DNA of 35,681 nt from DASUCS01 sp036275935 (GTDB lineage: Bacteria > Actinomycetota > Acidimicrobiia > Acidimicrobiales > JACDCH01). The DNA lies in the NCBI GenBank assembly GCA_036275935.1, contig DASUCS010000387.1:1-35681 (forward strand). The letters run 5' to 3'. The notes beneath the pieces were generated by a model. It made no database searches, was not told the origin of the DNA, and saw only the letters and a program-made list of their open reading frames with translations. The position numbers and the translations under genes were made by a program. Of this stretch, positions 25,258 through 33,223 are shown one piece after another; the first letter of the stretch is position 1; every line of letters begins with the position of its first letter.

Positions 25258-25445
25258 GATTCCTCTTCCGGGGACGGGCTCGGAAGAGGCGGGCGCCGGC
25301 TTTCGAGACATGACGGACTCACCAGGTCATGTCGTATGAACGGTACCAGCGGGAGTTCCGCACCCTGCAGTCGGGGAGTGGATTGATGAACTGAACTGGG
25401 GATGCTTGGTGTCTGTCGCCGGCGTAGAACGAGGCGCAGTCTGCG

Positions 25446-26198
25446 TCAGCTGCTCGGCCGCGCGAGTCCACGATCTGCCGGAATGTCGGCGTCCTGTGTA
25501 CGAGCTGCGGAACGGAAGTTGCGTCCGACCACGAGTTGGTGGGGCCAGGGGTAGAAGCGATCGACCCGAGCGGTGGTCACGCACAGCTCGGTTTCCGCGA
25601 GCCATTGTGCGAGGTCGCGCGGCGCCGTGAAGGTGAGCCGCGGCTGTTCGGTACGGGTGATGCGCAACGCACGTGTGGCGAGCGTCTCTTGGATGAGATT
25701 CCACCGGAACTTCCAGCGAGGTGTGAGTCCCATCTCTTTGATGACCAGCACGCCGTCGGGTCGTAACGCCGCGGACGCGTGCTGCAGGAGCCGGTGTTGG
25801 TCGGGGGCCGACAGGAGATACAAGACGTCGACGATGACTACGGCGTCCCACGTTCCATCGGGTACAGCGCCCGCGGCGATGACGTCGAAGATGGCATTGG
25901 CGGGATGCGTTCTCAGTTGTTGAGCGGCGCGGCGGGCGACGGTGATCTTGTGGTCGTCGATGTCCACCCCGAGGACCCGCCGGTGCGGTGACTGGGTGGC
26001 GAGGTGCAGGGCGACGAGTCCGTGTCCGCAGCCGATCTCGAGGATGTCGCCGTGGGTGGGGACCTCGTGGGCGACGGCATCGATGGGACATGACCACCAC
26101 CGCAGTGCGAGGTGCAGCCGCGTGCCGAGGGGAAGGCCTTTGAACAGTCGCACGGCTCGTCGCGTGTCGGTCACGAAGCGGTACCGCCACCGTGACAC
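25446..26198 (-). CDS. SAM-dependent class I methyltransferase
   Basis: Methyltransferase of 250 residues. Motif I is ILEIGCGHGLVALHLA (about 52-67) and the acidic loop after strand 2 is VLGVDIDDHKI (about 75-85). Motif II-like AVVIVDVLYLLS and motif III-like LRPDGVLVIKEMG follow. These show SAM binding; the substrate domain (YRFVTDTRRAVRLFKGLPLG at the N-terminus, FYPWPHQLVVG near the end) gives no clear clue. A lipid, isoprenoid or small-molecule substrate is possible. GTG start at 26198 has no strong ribosome site. About 190 bp separate it from the desaturase, on the same strand. Confidence 0.88.
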   Translation of the reverse strand: MSRWRYRFVTDTRRAVRLFKGLPLGTRLHLALRWWSCPIDAVAHEVPTHGDILEIGCGHGLVALHLATQSPHRRVLGVDIDDHKITVARRAAQQLRTHPANAIFDVIAAGAVPDGTWDAVVIVDVLYLLSAPDQHRLLQHASAALRPDGVLVIKEMGLTPRWKFRWNLIQETLATRALRITRTEQPRLTFTAPRDLAQWLAETELCVTTARVDRFYPWPHQLVVGRNFRSAARTQDADIPADRGLARPSS

Positions 26199-26491
26199 CT
26201 GACCGGTGCTCGTGCCGAAGCCTGCGAGGTTCGCGCCATGTGCTTATCGTGCGATTGCAGTCTGGGATTCCGCTGAGGAACCGGCCAGGGCTGTGTTAGG
26301 GCCACGTTCCCCCGGCGACGGTGATGCCAACACGCGGGCGAGACAACGAAGTCCTTGCGTGCCGCCGCGTTCAGCGATCAGGACCGGCAGGTCGTAACAC
26401 AACCCTGGTCAGATTCTCAGCCGCTTCCCAGGTTGCGGTCCCAGGATCACGGCATGGTCAAGGCGACGTCGTCACCGCAACCGGTCCTTCA

Positions 26492-26920
26492 GTGACGCTC
26501 CTCGACGCGTGGCGAGGTGCTCGCGCCGACCACGACCGCGGCGAACTGTCCCCGTTCGTGAATGAAGACGCCCTTCCGGTGCCGGTTCGAATCAGCGAAG
26601 GGCTCGCACCGATGGCGGCGAGCCTGGCTGATCAGCTCGGCGCGGACTTCGACGTCGCCGTCGAACCTCCCGGCGCGAACGGGATCGCGGTTGTCGCCGC
26701 CCTGGGGCGTGAGGCGGTGGCGTTCATGCGTGCCCAGCACCCGCGTGCCGTGCTGCTCGTCGTCAAGCGAGGCCCGAATGGTCACAACGACAGCGCGGTC
26801 GACTATCTGCATGCCGGAGCCGATCAGTATCTCGAGACCACATCGACCGTCGAAATCTCGAGTCACATTCGATCGCTGGGCCGCCGCCTTCACCGCGCCT
26901 CACAACGCCCTGACGGGTAG
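26492..26920 (+). CDS. Hypothetical protein with receiver-like end
   Basis: A 142-residue protein, if GTG 26492 is the start. The frame is open further upstream, and no clear ribosome site decides it. The C-terminal half reads like the last two strands of a response-regulator receiver (AQHPRAVLLVVKRG, then DYLHAGADQYLETTSTVEISSHIRSLGRRLH, where GADQYL matches the GADDYL motif). The N-terminal phosphoacceptor region is not recognisable. It may be a degenerate stand-alone receiver. It precedes a convergent membrane protein gene. The 293-bp gap before it (26,199-26,491) holds nothing else I can support. Confidence 0.5.
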   Translation: MTLLDAWRGARADHDRGELSPFVNEDALPVPVRISEGLAPMAASLADQLGADFDVAVEPPGANGIAVVAALGREAVAFMRAQHPRAVLLVVKRGPNGHNDSAVDYLHAGADQYLETTSTVEISSHIRSLGRRLHRASQRPDG

Positions 26921-26988
26921 CACCGAGCGGCGGGTCGTCGAGTCGACGACAGACTGGACCGCTGTGGCGCGATCCGGGCTGGTCGTGC

Positions 26989-27633
26989 CTAGACCGTGGT
27001 CGGTTGGTCCAGGCCGGCGGTCACGTCGGCCTCGCCCCGCCGGGAGAAGCGGGCCGTGTACGCCAGGAGCCCGCCGATCGTGACCCAGCCCGCGATCGGT
27101 GAGATGGCAAGGAAGCGTTCCGTCGACACGCTCAAGGCGAGCGCAACCCGGAACGCGCACTCGCCGACGAGGCCCAGGCCCCACACGGCGGTGATGAACC
27201 GGAAGCGCTGGGCAGCGCCGGGGAGGTCCCAGATGGTGTTGAACTCGGCGACCTTGTCGGGCTCTCCGCCGGTGGCGAAGGCGCGTCCGAGGTACCACAT
27301 CACCGGGCGCTTCATCGTGAGCGAGGCGAGGCAGACAAGACCGAAGACGCCGGTGAGCATTGACTCCCGGATCTTCAACAGGGTGGCGTCGCCATGGAGA
27401 AGCACGGCGCCGATCAGTCCGAGGGCCATCCCGACGAGAGCGATGAGGCCGATGGGATCGTTGCCTCGGTGTCGGCTGCGCTCGACGACGATGTCGGCCA
27501 ACGGGAACACCATGATCGCCACCAGTGCCACCGCGTCGCTGCCGACGTGGGGCCGCAGCAGGGCGTAGCCGATCACCGGCAACAGCCCGGACACCACCAG
27601 GCGGGGCGCCATCGCGCGGAAGCTCGGGACCAT
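26989..27633 (-). CDS. VC0807-like integral membrane protein
   Basis: A 214-residue membrane protein with about six hydrophobic segments. The stretch MKRPVMWYLGRAFATGG, then FNTIWDLPGAAQRFRFITAVWGLGLVGECAFRVALALSVST, resembles the VC0807 family of unknown function, in which the arginine-bearing central stretch and the T-x-VWG motif are conserved. Start ATG 27633 is chosen because GGGGAA lies just before it; an in-frame start further out would add a disordered leader. The C-terminus is hydrophilic. No partner can be inferred. It is convergent with the receiver-like gene and divergent from another small membrane protein gene. Confidence 0.72.
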   Translation of the reverse strand: MVPSFRAMAPRLVVSGLLPVIGYALLRPHVGSDAVALVAIMVFPLADIVVERSRHRGNDPIGLIALVGMALGLIGAVLLHGDATLLKIRESMLTGVFGLVCLASLTMKRPVMWYLGRAFATGGEPDKVAEFNTIWDLPGAAQRFRFITAVWGLGLVGECAFRVALALSVSTERFLAISPIAGWVTIGGLLAYTARFSRRGEADVTAGLDQPTTV

Positions 27634-27998
27634 AGCGTTCCCCGTTCCCTCAACAGGACGGGCAGGCACAGCCTCGACGCTCACTCTTGAGGGTTCGTCA
27701 AGAGCGCGCACAGCACCTGCCGGCTCTCACGGCACGGAGAGTGACGCGTTCGACAAAGGACCTGGATGTGGGGATCCGATGCGATCCTGAAATCAGTAAG
27801 GCTCACGCGGATCGAAATCACGTTCGCGACTTCGCGGTCGTAGTGCTCGTACTCGTCGCCTTCCCTGTTCCGCCCCCGTAGAGGGAGCGGCACCCGCGTT
27901 CTCTGTGGAGTCGATCAGAGCGATCATGAACGCGCGGAGTGGATGTGACGACCGCACGCTCGTCGAGCGTGCTCCGACCCGATGGTTGTAGGAGACAA
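27634..27998. other. Divergent intergenic region with two hairpins
   Basis: No gene is supported in these 365 bp. Two perfect inverted repeats are present: CTCTTGA/TCAAGAG (27684-27690 with 27698-27704) and GCACGCTC/GAGCGTGC (27954-27961 with 27965-27972, loop GTC). The second lies 26 bp before the start of the next forward gene, so it would be in its leader or be an operator. Otherwise the sequence shows no recognisable element. Confidence 0.45.
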
Positions 27999-28403
27999 GT
28001 GACTACTGGTGCGCTGCTCGTGATGATGGCGGCTGGCCTCAGCGGGTCGTTTCTGCTCGCGACTTGGCTGGGGATGGGTGGACACCAACGGGACCGCGCG
28101 AACCCGAGCCGGTTCTCGGACGTGGTCGTCTTCGGTCACGTTGGCTTCGCGTGCGTCGCCTTCGTGCTGTGGCTGTTCTATGTCGTGCTGCGAACGAGTG
28201 CCCTTGCTTGGACCGCAGCGGTTGTACTCGTCGTCGTGCTCGCGCTCGGTCTCGGCATGTTCGTGCGGTGGCTTCCGCAGCCGCACCACGGTGCTCCGTA
28301 CTCGACGGCCGAGCAAGGCCTGTCCGTCACGGCTGTCGCGATACATGGGGCCTTGGCCGCGGCCACTGCAGCGCTTGTCGTTCTCTCAGTCATTCGGATC
28401 TGA
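27999..28403 (+). CDS. Small integral membrane protein
   Basis: A 134-residue protein with four hydrophobic segments (about 3-22, 42-63, 68-88 and 110-133) and short loops. Two histidines lie in or at membrane helices (VVVFGHVGFACVAF and AVAIHGALAAATAAL). A soluble HQRDRANPSRFSD loop lies between helices 1 and 2. I do not recognise the family; a small heme or quinone-binding membrane protein is conceivable because of those histidines, but this is a guess. Start GTG 27999 has TAGGAGAC upstream. It precedes the sodA leader region on the same strand. Confidence 0.65.
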   Translation: MTTGALLVMMAAGLSGSFLLATWLGMGGHQRDRANPSRFSDVVVFGHVGFACVAFVLWLFYVVLRTSALAWTAAVVLVVVLALGLGMFVRWLPQPHHGAPYSTAEQGLSVTAVAIHGALAAATAALVVLSVIRI

Positions 28404-28842
28404 ACGGTGTGCTGTGCTCCTTGGCGGACCACTCGTTCGAGTCAGAGGACTCGACGCACCGCCAATCTCGCTGCCCGCCGAGGGCAGCTGCCGCCCGCGA
28501 CGACCCGTCGACTCCTACGAGCAGCTTGCGCACGGCGACTCCTCAGGGCGGCGATGACTGTGCCGGGTTCGTCGTACCGGAACGGTGATCATCATCAGGC
28601 AGTCTGTGCTTCGACTTCTAGTAGCTCTAGCAGAGACTAGAGATATATCGGCTGTGGAGGAAGGACGCGAGCTCTTCGTGGGCTATCATTTGTAGTAATG
28701 CAAATAGTGGTCGTGTGCATCGTCGATTCTCGCCTCGCCTGGCGGTTCTCTGACCGTGATTCCGATGATTGACCGACGAACTCGAGTGGCGAGGTTCCTC
28801 GCGCTGTCCCACTTACTGCAACCCACAAGAGGAGAAGCCCAC
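28404..28842 (+). other. Long non-coding region before sodA
   Basis: These 439 bp contain no convincing gene. They hold a hairpin at 28437-28454 (TCGAGTC/GACTCGA), the 24-nt operator-like element at 28622-28645, and an AT-rich stretch (28640-28710) with another dyad, ATTTG/CAAAT at 28688-28705. The stretch is far more AT-rich than the surrounding DNA, as promoters in this genome would be. It is the likely promoter and leader of the superoxide dismutase gene. Confidence 0.5.
28622..28645. promoter_or_regulatory. Operator-like element upstream of sodA, shared with the SufR-like gene
   Basis: TAGCTCTA-N8-TAGAGATA is a near-perfect dyad (CTCTAG and CTAGAG arms). The element at 32970-32993 has the same half-sites and the same 8-nt spacer; 13 of 16 half-site positions are identical. 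It lies about 200 bp before the sodA start. The shared form suggests a common regulator, most likely the SufR-like protein at 31958-32611. Confidence 0.55.
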
Positions 28843-29466
28843 ATGCCCGATGACCTGTATGTCCTACCGGACCTCGCCTACGACCCGGGTGCGCTGGAGC
28901 CTCACATCAGTGGTCGGATCATGGAGCTGCACCACAACCAGCACCACGCCGCCTACGTGAAGGGCGCCAACACCGCGCTGGCCAAGCTGCACGACATTCG
29001 CGAGAAGGGGGACTTCACCGCGATCTCGATGCTCGAGAAGAACCTGGCCTTCAACGTCTCTGGCCACGTGCTGCACTCTGTCTTCTGGACCAATCTCTCA
29101 CCCGCCGGGGGCGGCGAGCCCACCGGGGAGCTTGCTGAGATCATCGACGAGACCTTCGGTGGCTTCCCGGCGTTCCGGCAACAGATGACCGAAGCGGCCG
29201 CGACCATCCAAGGCGCCGGCTGGGCACTCGCGTCATGGGAGCCCCTTGCAGGGCGCATCGTCGTGCAGCAGGTGCACGACCACCAAGGCAACCATGGCCA
29301 AGGCACCGTCCCCCTGCTGGCGATCGATGCGTGGGAGCACGCCTATTACCTGCAGTACGAGAACCGCAAGACCGACTTCTTCGCCGCCGTGTGGAACATC
29401 GTGAACTGGTCCGACGTGTCCGAACGTCTTGGTCGGGCACGCAACCTCGCGGGCACGCAGGTGTGA
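28843..29466 (+). CDS. sodA: Superoxide dismutase, Fe/Mn type
   Basis: A 207-residue cytoplasmic superoxide dismutase that turns superoxide into oxygen and hydrogen peroxide. Predicted metal ligands are all present: H30 (MELHHNQHH), H78 (SGHVLHSVFW), D162 and H166 (AIDAWEHAYYLQYENRK). The family box HHAAYV and the substrate-funnel Y38 are also present. The metal cannot be told from sequence with certainty. Start ATG 28843 follows AGAGGAGA, and MPDDLYVLPDLAYDPGALEP is the standard N-terminus; upstream in-frame residues are leader. A hairpin follows the stop. The operator-like element at 28622-28645 is the best candidate for control. Its neighbours are universal-stress genes. Confidence 0.95.
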   Translation: MPDDLYVLPDLAYDPGALEPHISGRIMELHHNQHHAAYVKGANTALAKLHDIREKGDFTAISMLEKNLAFNVSGHVLHSVFWTNLSPAGGGEPTGELAEIIDETFGGFPAFRQQMTEAAATIQGAGWALASWEPLAGRIVVQQVHDHQGNHGQGTVPLLAIDAWEHAYYLQYENRKTDFFAAVWNIVNWSDVSERLGRARNLAGTQV

Positions 29467-29469
29467 TCG

Positions 29470-29484
29470 TCGGCGCGGCGCCGA
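29470..29484 (+). terminator. Hairpin directly after sodA
   Basis: TCGGCGCGGCGCCGA is a perfect dyad three bases after the sodA stop; realistic pairing is TCGGC with GCCGA around a five-base loop. It probably ends or attenuates the sodA transcript before the Usp gene. Confidence 0.4.
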
Positions 29485-29536
29485 TGCGTACAAGTACTGG
29501 CGGGCGGCGGAATGCACCACGCCCGTAAGGTGCCGT

Positions 29537-30463
29537 ATGCCATCCGAGCCGGGGAACGAATCGAACGGCGGAGGGTCAAGGGTCGAGCGCGTCGCTGTCG
29601 ACGTTTCGTATGAACACATCCTCGTCCCGCTCGACGGATCCGTGCTCGCGGGAGCTGCGATCCCGACTGCCCAGGCCATCGCTGAGCGGCTGGGAGCCGA
29701 AGTCCACGCGATCTCGGTTGCGTCCTCCGACGGCGTGACCGAATCGCTTCGCGAGCAGTCGCTCGGCACGATCTCGCCAGAGTCCAACGAAGTTCGAGTG
29801 CGCGTCGTGGTCGGTGAGGATCCTGCGGCGTCGATCGTTGAACAAGCCCGAGAGCTCGGCTCGACCCTGATCTGCATGTCCACCCACGGACGAGGACGAG
29901 TGGCCGGCGCCGTGCTGGGGTCTGTCGCGCGAGCGGTGTTCCACCGAGCCAAGGCACCGCTCGTCGCCGTGGGTCCCTTCGCTGACCGGCCGCCGCCCTT
30001 CACCTATCGATGGCCGGACCCGTTGGCGATCAATCGCGTGGTTGCCTGCGTCGATGGTTCGCAGGCGTCCGAGCAAGTGCTTCCGATTGCTGCCGGCTGG
30101 GCGAGGCTGCTCGGGGCGTCGCTTTCGATCCTGACGGTCGCGGAGCCAGCCGCACCGGTAGGCGGCGTCACACGAACACGGTCGGGCTGTTATGAACCCG
30201 ACGGCGACCCCGACGCCTACGTTGCGCGGCTCGCAGACCAGTTGCGGACAGCGGGCATCGACGCACACGCGGTCGTCGTTCACGATCCGATCAGTCCCGC
30301 CGAAGGCGTCAAAGCTCACCTTGCGACAGAAATGGCCGGCCTCGTGATTGTCACGACCCGCGCCCGTGGCGGCCTACGGCGCTTGTTGCTCGGTGCCGAC
30401 GCTGCTGCCATCGTCCGGGCATCTCTCGCGCCTGTGCTCGTGGTCCCACTGAATGTTGCATAG
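29537..30463 (+). CDS. Tandem-domain universal stress protein
   Basis: A 308-residue protein with two UspA domains. Domain 1 (about 25-155, YEHILVPLDGSVLAGAAIPTAQAIAERLGA to STHGRGRVAGAVLGSVARAV) has a full ATP-type G-2x-G-9x-G-S motif. Domain 2 (about 170-308, INRVVACVDGSQASEQVLPIAAGWA to TTRARGGLRRLLLGADAAAIV) has a similar loop, with the final GS replaced by GA. Tandem Usp proteins are common in actinobacteria and respond to oxygen limitation and stress. The start ATG 29537 has AAGGTG upstream; the frame opens earlier but without conserved content. It follows sodA by 70 bp on the same strand and precedes the NuoF-like gene. Confidence 0.92.
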   Translation: MPSEPGNESNGGGSRVERVAVDVSYEHILVPLDGSVLAGAAIPTAQAIAERLGAEVHAISVASSDGVTESLREQSLGTISPESNEVRVRVVVGEDPAASIVEQARELGSTLICMSTHGRGRVAGAVLGSVARAVFHRAKAPLVAVGPFADRPPPFTYRWPDPLAINRVVACVDGSQASEQVLPIAAGWARLLGASLSILTVAEPAAPVGGVTRTRSGCYEPDGDPDAYVARLADQLRTAGIDAHAVVVHDPISPAEGVKAHLATEMAGLVIVTTRARGGLRRLLLGADAAAIVRASLAPVLVVPLNVA

Positions 30464-30561
30464 TCACTTGGAAGTGCACATGGCGCGGCTGGACTTGCAT
30501 CCGACGAGCGGTCTTCGCAACGCGATGACGAGCGCGCCAGCGAGAGGGAACGGGAGGTTCG

Positions 30562-31947
30562 GTGCTCCTCGGTGACGAGCCAATCTCGAGCCTGTCCGAG
30601 TACAAGGCCGTGGGCGGGGGCGAGGGCTTCGCCGTCGCGGTTCGGTACGGCCCAGACGAGATCATCGCCGAGCTGACCGCGAGCGGGCTCCGCGGCCGCG
30701 GCGGGGGAGGTTTTCCGACTGGCCGGAAATGGGCGGGGATTCGCGCTGCCGGTCCGGGCCACAGGTTCGCGGTGTGCAATGCGGCTGAAGGAGAGCCCGG
30801 CACTTTCAAGGATCGAGCGTTGCTGCGCCACAATCCGTACCAAGTGCTCGAGGGCCTGGCGATCGCCGCCTACGCCGTCGGTGCCCAGGCCGCATACGTT
30901 GCGACCAAGGCCAGCTACACCCGAGAGATCGAACGACTCGAAACCGCGATCGAGGAGATGCGTCAGGACGGATCCTTCGGGACCACCCCGGTGCACCTCG
31001 TGCAGGGTCCGGACGAGTACCTGTTCGGCGAAGAGAAGGCGTTGCTCGAAGTGATCGAGGGCCGCGAACCATTGCCGCGCTGGTTGCCGCCCTATGAGCA
31101 CGGCCTGTTCGCGACCGACATCCAGGCCGGTTGGGAATCCGTCGCCAGCGTCGCCGGTCAGGACGCCGAGCCGAATCCGACCCTGGTCAACAACGCCGAA
31201 ACGCTGGCGAACGTGCCCCACATCTTGCGGCTCGGCGCAGAGGCATTTCGCTCGGCCGGGACCGTCGAGTCCCCGGGCACGATCATCGCGACCGTCGTCG
31301 GCGATGTGCAGCATCCGTTCGTCGCCGAAGTCGACCTCGGTACGCCCCTTTCTGCGCTGCTCGAGCTCGCCGGCGGCCCACTCCCCGGCCGGCAGCTTCA
31401 GGCGGGCTTCTCCGGTGTGGCCAACGGTGTGATCGTTCCCGATCACTTCGACGTGCCAGTGGCCTATGAAACCCTGGCGACCGTGGGAAGCGGACTCGGC
31501 TCCGCAGGCTTCATGTTCTACGACGACACCGCGTGCATGGTCGAGGTGGCCCGAGCGCTGTCGCGGTTCCTGTACGTCGAGTCTTGCGGCCAGTGCCGCA
31601 GCTGCAAGTTCGGGTGTGGGGAGATCACCCGCGCGCTCGAGGCACTTGGTGAGGGAACGGGCACCGAGGATGACATCGGCGTGATCGGGGCCCGGCTCCG
31701 ATCGGTCACCGACCAGGTCCGCTGTTACCTCGCAACGGAAGAGCAAGTCCTCATCTCGTCGATCCTCGAACACTTTCCGGAGGAGTTCGCGCTGCACCTC
31801 GAAGGTCGATGCTCGGTGCCACCGCGACCCATCCTCGTCCCCAAGATCATTGACCTCACGCCTGGCATCGTGACCTTCGACGACCGACAGGAACGCAAAC
31901 AGCCCGACTGGACCTACTCACAGGCCCAAGATGGACACGTTGGTTGA
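30562..31947 (+). CDS. Orphan NuoF-like NADH-binding iron-sulfur flavoprotein
   Basis: A 461-residue protein of the complex I 51-kDa (NuoF/HoxF/HydB) family. It has the FMN site GRGGGGFPTGRKW (45-57), the NADH-site box NAAEGEPGTFKDR (73-85) and four cysteines for a [4Fe-4S] cluster: C342, C345, C348 and C388, with the family's 40-residue gap. These units take electrons from NADH and pass them on through iron-sulfur clusters. No NuoE, NuoG or other complex I or hydrogenase gene is within the window, so it is an orphan and its partner is unknown. An extra C352 follows C348. GTG 30562 follows GGGAGG. It converges on the SufR-like gene with only 10 bp between stops. Confidence 0.9.
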   Translation: MLLGDEPISSLSEYKAVGGGEGFAVAVRYGPDEIIAELTASGLRGRGGGGFPTGRKWAGIRAAGPGHRFAVCNAAEGEPGTFKDRALLRHNPYQVLEGLAIAAYAVGAQAAYVATKASYTREIERLETAIEEMRQDGSFGTTPVHLVQGPDEYLFGEEKALLEVIEGREPLPRWLPPYEHGLFATDIQAGWESVASVAGQDAEPNPTLVNNAETLANVPHILRLGAEAFRSAGTVESPGTIIATVVGDVQHPFVAEVDLGTPLSALLELAGGPLPGRQLQAGFSGVANGVIVPDHFDVPVAYETLATVGSGLGSAGFMFYDDTACMVEVARALSRFLYVESCGQCRSCKFGCGEITRALEALGEGTGTEDDIGVIGARLRSVTDQVRCYLATEEQVLISSILEHFPEEFALHLEGRCSVPPRPILVPKIIDLTPGIVTFDDRQERKQPDWTYSQAQDGHVG

Positions 31948-31957
31948 CTGACCAGAA

Positions 31958-32611
31958 CTAACTGGCGGCCTCGACGTGGAGCCGGAGTCGACACTGGGCC
32001 CACCGCGGATCCTTGGCGATGAGCTCGTCGACGACGGTGTCGGAGCCATCGGCGATTCCTTGGGCCATCCCGAGGTGCAACGAGCACACCGTGTCGGGAT
32101 CGGCCAACGCCGTCGTCGCGAATGGGCACGTGTCGAGAACGATGTCGATGCGCTTGCCCCGCCGACGAACTTCGGGTTCGAATCCGAGCCGCGCCATGGC
32201 GTCACTCATGTTGGTGACGACATCTGCGGGATCGACGGCCGCGTCCCGATACTCCTGACCAGCTCGCCAGCCGACTTCCTCGGGCGTGTCGCCAGAACGG
32301 ATGATCTCCGAGAGCAGCAGACTGAGCCGTTCGTAGGGACCCATCACACCCCAGCGGCTCTCCGCGGACGGGTCGATCTCGTACAGGAGGCGAGGGCGTC
32401 CAGGACCGCCGCCCTGGACGGTGGTCTCGATGACGAGACCTGCGTCGAGGAGCTTGGCGAGATGTTGGCGGATCGCATTGTGGTTCAGCCCGAAGTGATC
32501 AGTGAGCTCGGCGACTCCTGTGGGCTCACCGGCATCTGCGATGTAGCGAAAGATGGCGTGGCGCGTCGGGTCACCCAGCGCTCGAGCTTGCTGTTGCAGG
32601 GACGTCGTCAT
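31958..32611 (-). CDS. SufR-like helix-turn-helix regulator with three conserved cysteines
   Basis: A 217-residue regulator. The N-terminal winged helix (about 10-75: DPTRHAIFRYIADAGEPTG, ELTDHFGLNHNAIRQHLAKLLDAGLV) is followed by a C-terminal domain with C162 (LDTCPF), C176 (VCSLHLG) and C207 (WAQCRLRL). This arrangement matches SufR-type regulators, which bind an iron-sulfur cluster through such cysteines and repress their targets when it is intact. Cluster binding here is inferred. No suf genes are in the window. ATG 32611 starts two bases after the stop of the ACP-like gene; a TTG at 32617 would overlap it. The two genes share one promoter with the operator at 32970-32993. It converges on the NuoF-like gene. 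Confidence 0.85.
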   Translation of the reverse strand: MTTSLQQQARALGDPTRHAIFRYIADAGEPTGVAELTDHFGLNHNAIRQHLAKLLDAGLVIETTVQGGGPGRPRLLYEIDPSAESRWGVMGPYERLSLLLSEIIRSGDTPEEVGWRAGQEYRDAAVDPADVVTNMSDAMARLGFEPEVRRRGKRIDIVLDTCPFATTALADPDTVCSLHLGMAQGIADGSDTVVDELIAKDPRWAQCRLRLHVEAAS

Positions 32612-32613
32612 CG

Positions 32614-32943
32614 TCAAGAACCTTGGGGGCTCGATCGGTCTGTTCCGTAGTGTGTCCGCCGCGGAGTCAGAGAGTTGACGATGGCATCCGCCAACTCGCC
32701 GATCGTCGTGGCGGCGAACAGTTCATCGAAGTCCGGCTCCGCCAGCGTCCGCTCGGCGAACTCCTCGGTCGCGGCGTCCCACAACCAGAACATCGCGGCT
32801 TGGTCGTCGATGCCGAGCCGGGCAAGCGGCAGACTCGGGTCAGGATCGGCGCACCAGTCGGGCGGGCTGGTCAGCGCCCAGATCAGCTCGAGAACGGTGT
32901 TGGTGTCGACGGCATCGTGCCGACGGTGAGTCTCGGCGGGCAT
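32614..32943 (-). CDS. Acyl-carrier-protein-like small protein lacking the phosphopantetheine serine
   Basis: A 109-residue acidic protein. The section from about 33 to 92 reads like a carrier-protein domain: LARLGIDDQAAMFWLWDAATEEFAERTLAEPDFDELFAATTIGELADAIV matches the pattern LxxLGxDSLxxxxLxxxxEExFxxxLxxxxxxxxxTIGELADxI. At the attachment position, LGIDDQ has Asp47 where the D-S-L serine would be, so it cannot carry phosphopantetheine there. ATG 32943 is chosen because the operator and -10 lie just upstream and AGGA precedes it. It is the first gene of the pair with the SufR-like regulator. The carrier-like fold is inferred from the pattern; the role is unknown. Confidence 0.65.
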   Translation of the reverse strand: MPAETHRRHDAVDTNTVLELIWALTSPPDWCADPDPSLPLARLGIDDQAAMFWLWDAATEEFAERTLAEPDFDELFAATTIGELADAIVNSLTPRRTHYGTDRSSPQGS

Positions 32944-32969
32944 TCGGAATCCTGAGTCATGATCGACGG

Positions 32970-32993
32970 TAGTTCTACCAACAGCTAGAAGTA
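32970..32993 (-). promoter_or_regulatory. Operator-like element on the ACP-like/SufR-like promoter
   Basis: TAGTTCTA-N8-TAGAAGTA forms a 24-nt near-palindrome 27 bp before the ACP-like start. On the reverse strand a good -10 hexamer, TATACT (32995 to 32990), overlaps it by four bases, so a bound protein would block or adjust the promoter. No strong -35 is visible. The same element with the same spacing lies before sodA. Confidence 0.6.
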
Positions 32994-33223
32994 TACGATA
33001 CCGTGGAGCCGGGCGACCTGGACTCCTCGGCTTCGCACCTCGATCTTCTCCAAACGCCCGGTTGCTCGAGCGGTTGGCGCCGATATCTCGGCACGTCGTC
33101 ACCGACGGTCAACAACGGCTCCGCGCACTATCTCCTGGCCGACTCGACAACTGAGCCCGGCCGCCCCCCAGGCACCGTTCGCGTCTCCTTAGGTTCCGTC
33201 GGGTCTACCCCTCGGGACGACTG

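Noticed and set aside
22523..30463. DosR-type dormancy regulon, suggested by the Usp genes
   Set aside because: I looked for the GGGACT/AGTCCC-type dyad upstream of the Usp genes and saw none.
30316..31797. A 493-codon reverse frame over the NuoF-like gene
   Set aside because: Antisense shadow; the forward frame has all NuoF motifs.
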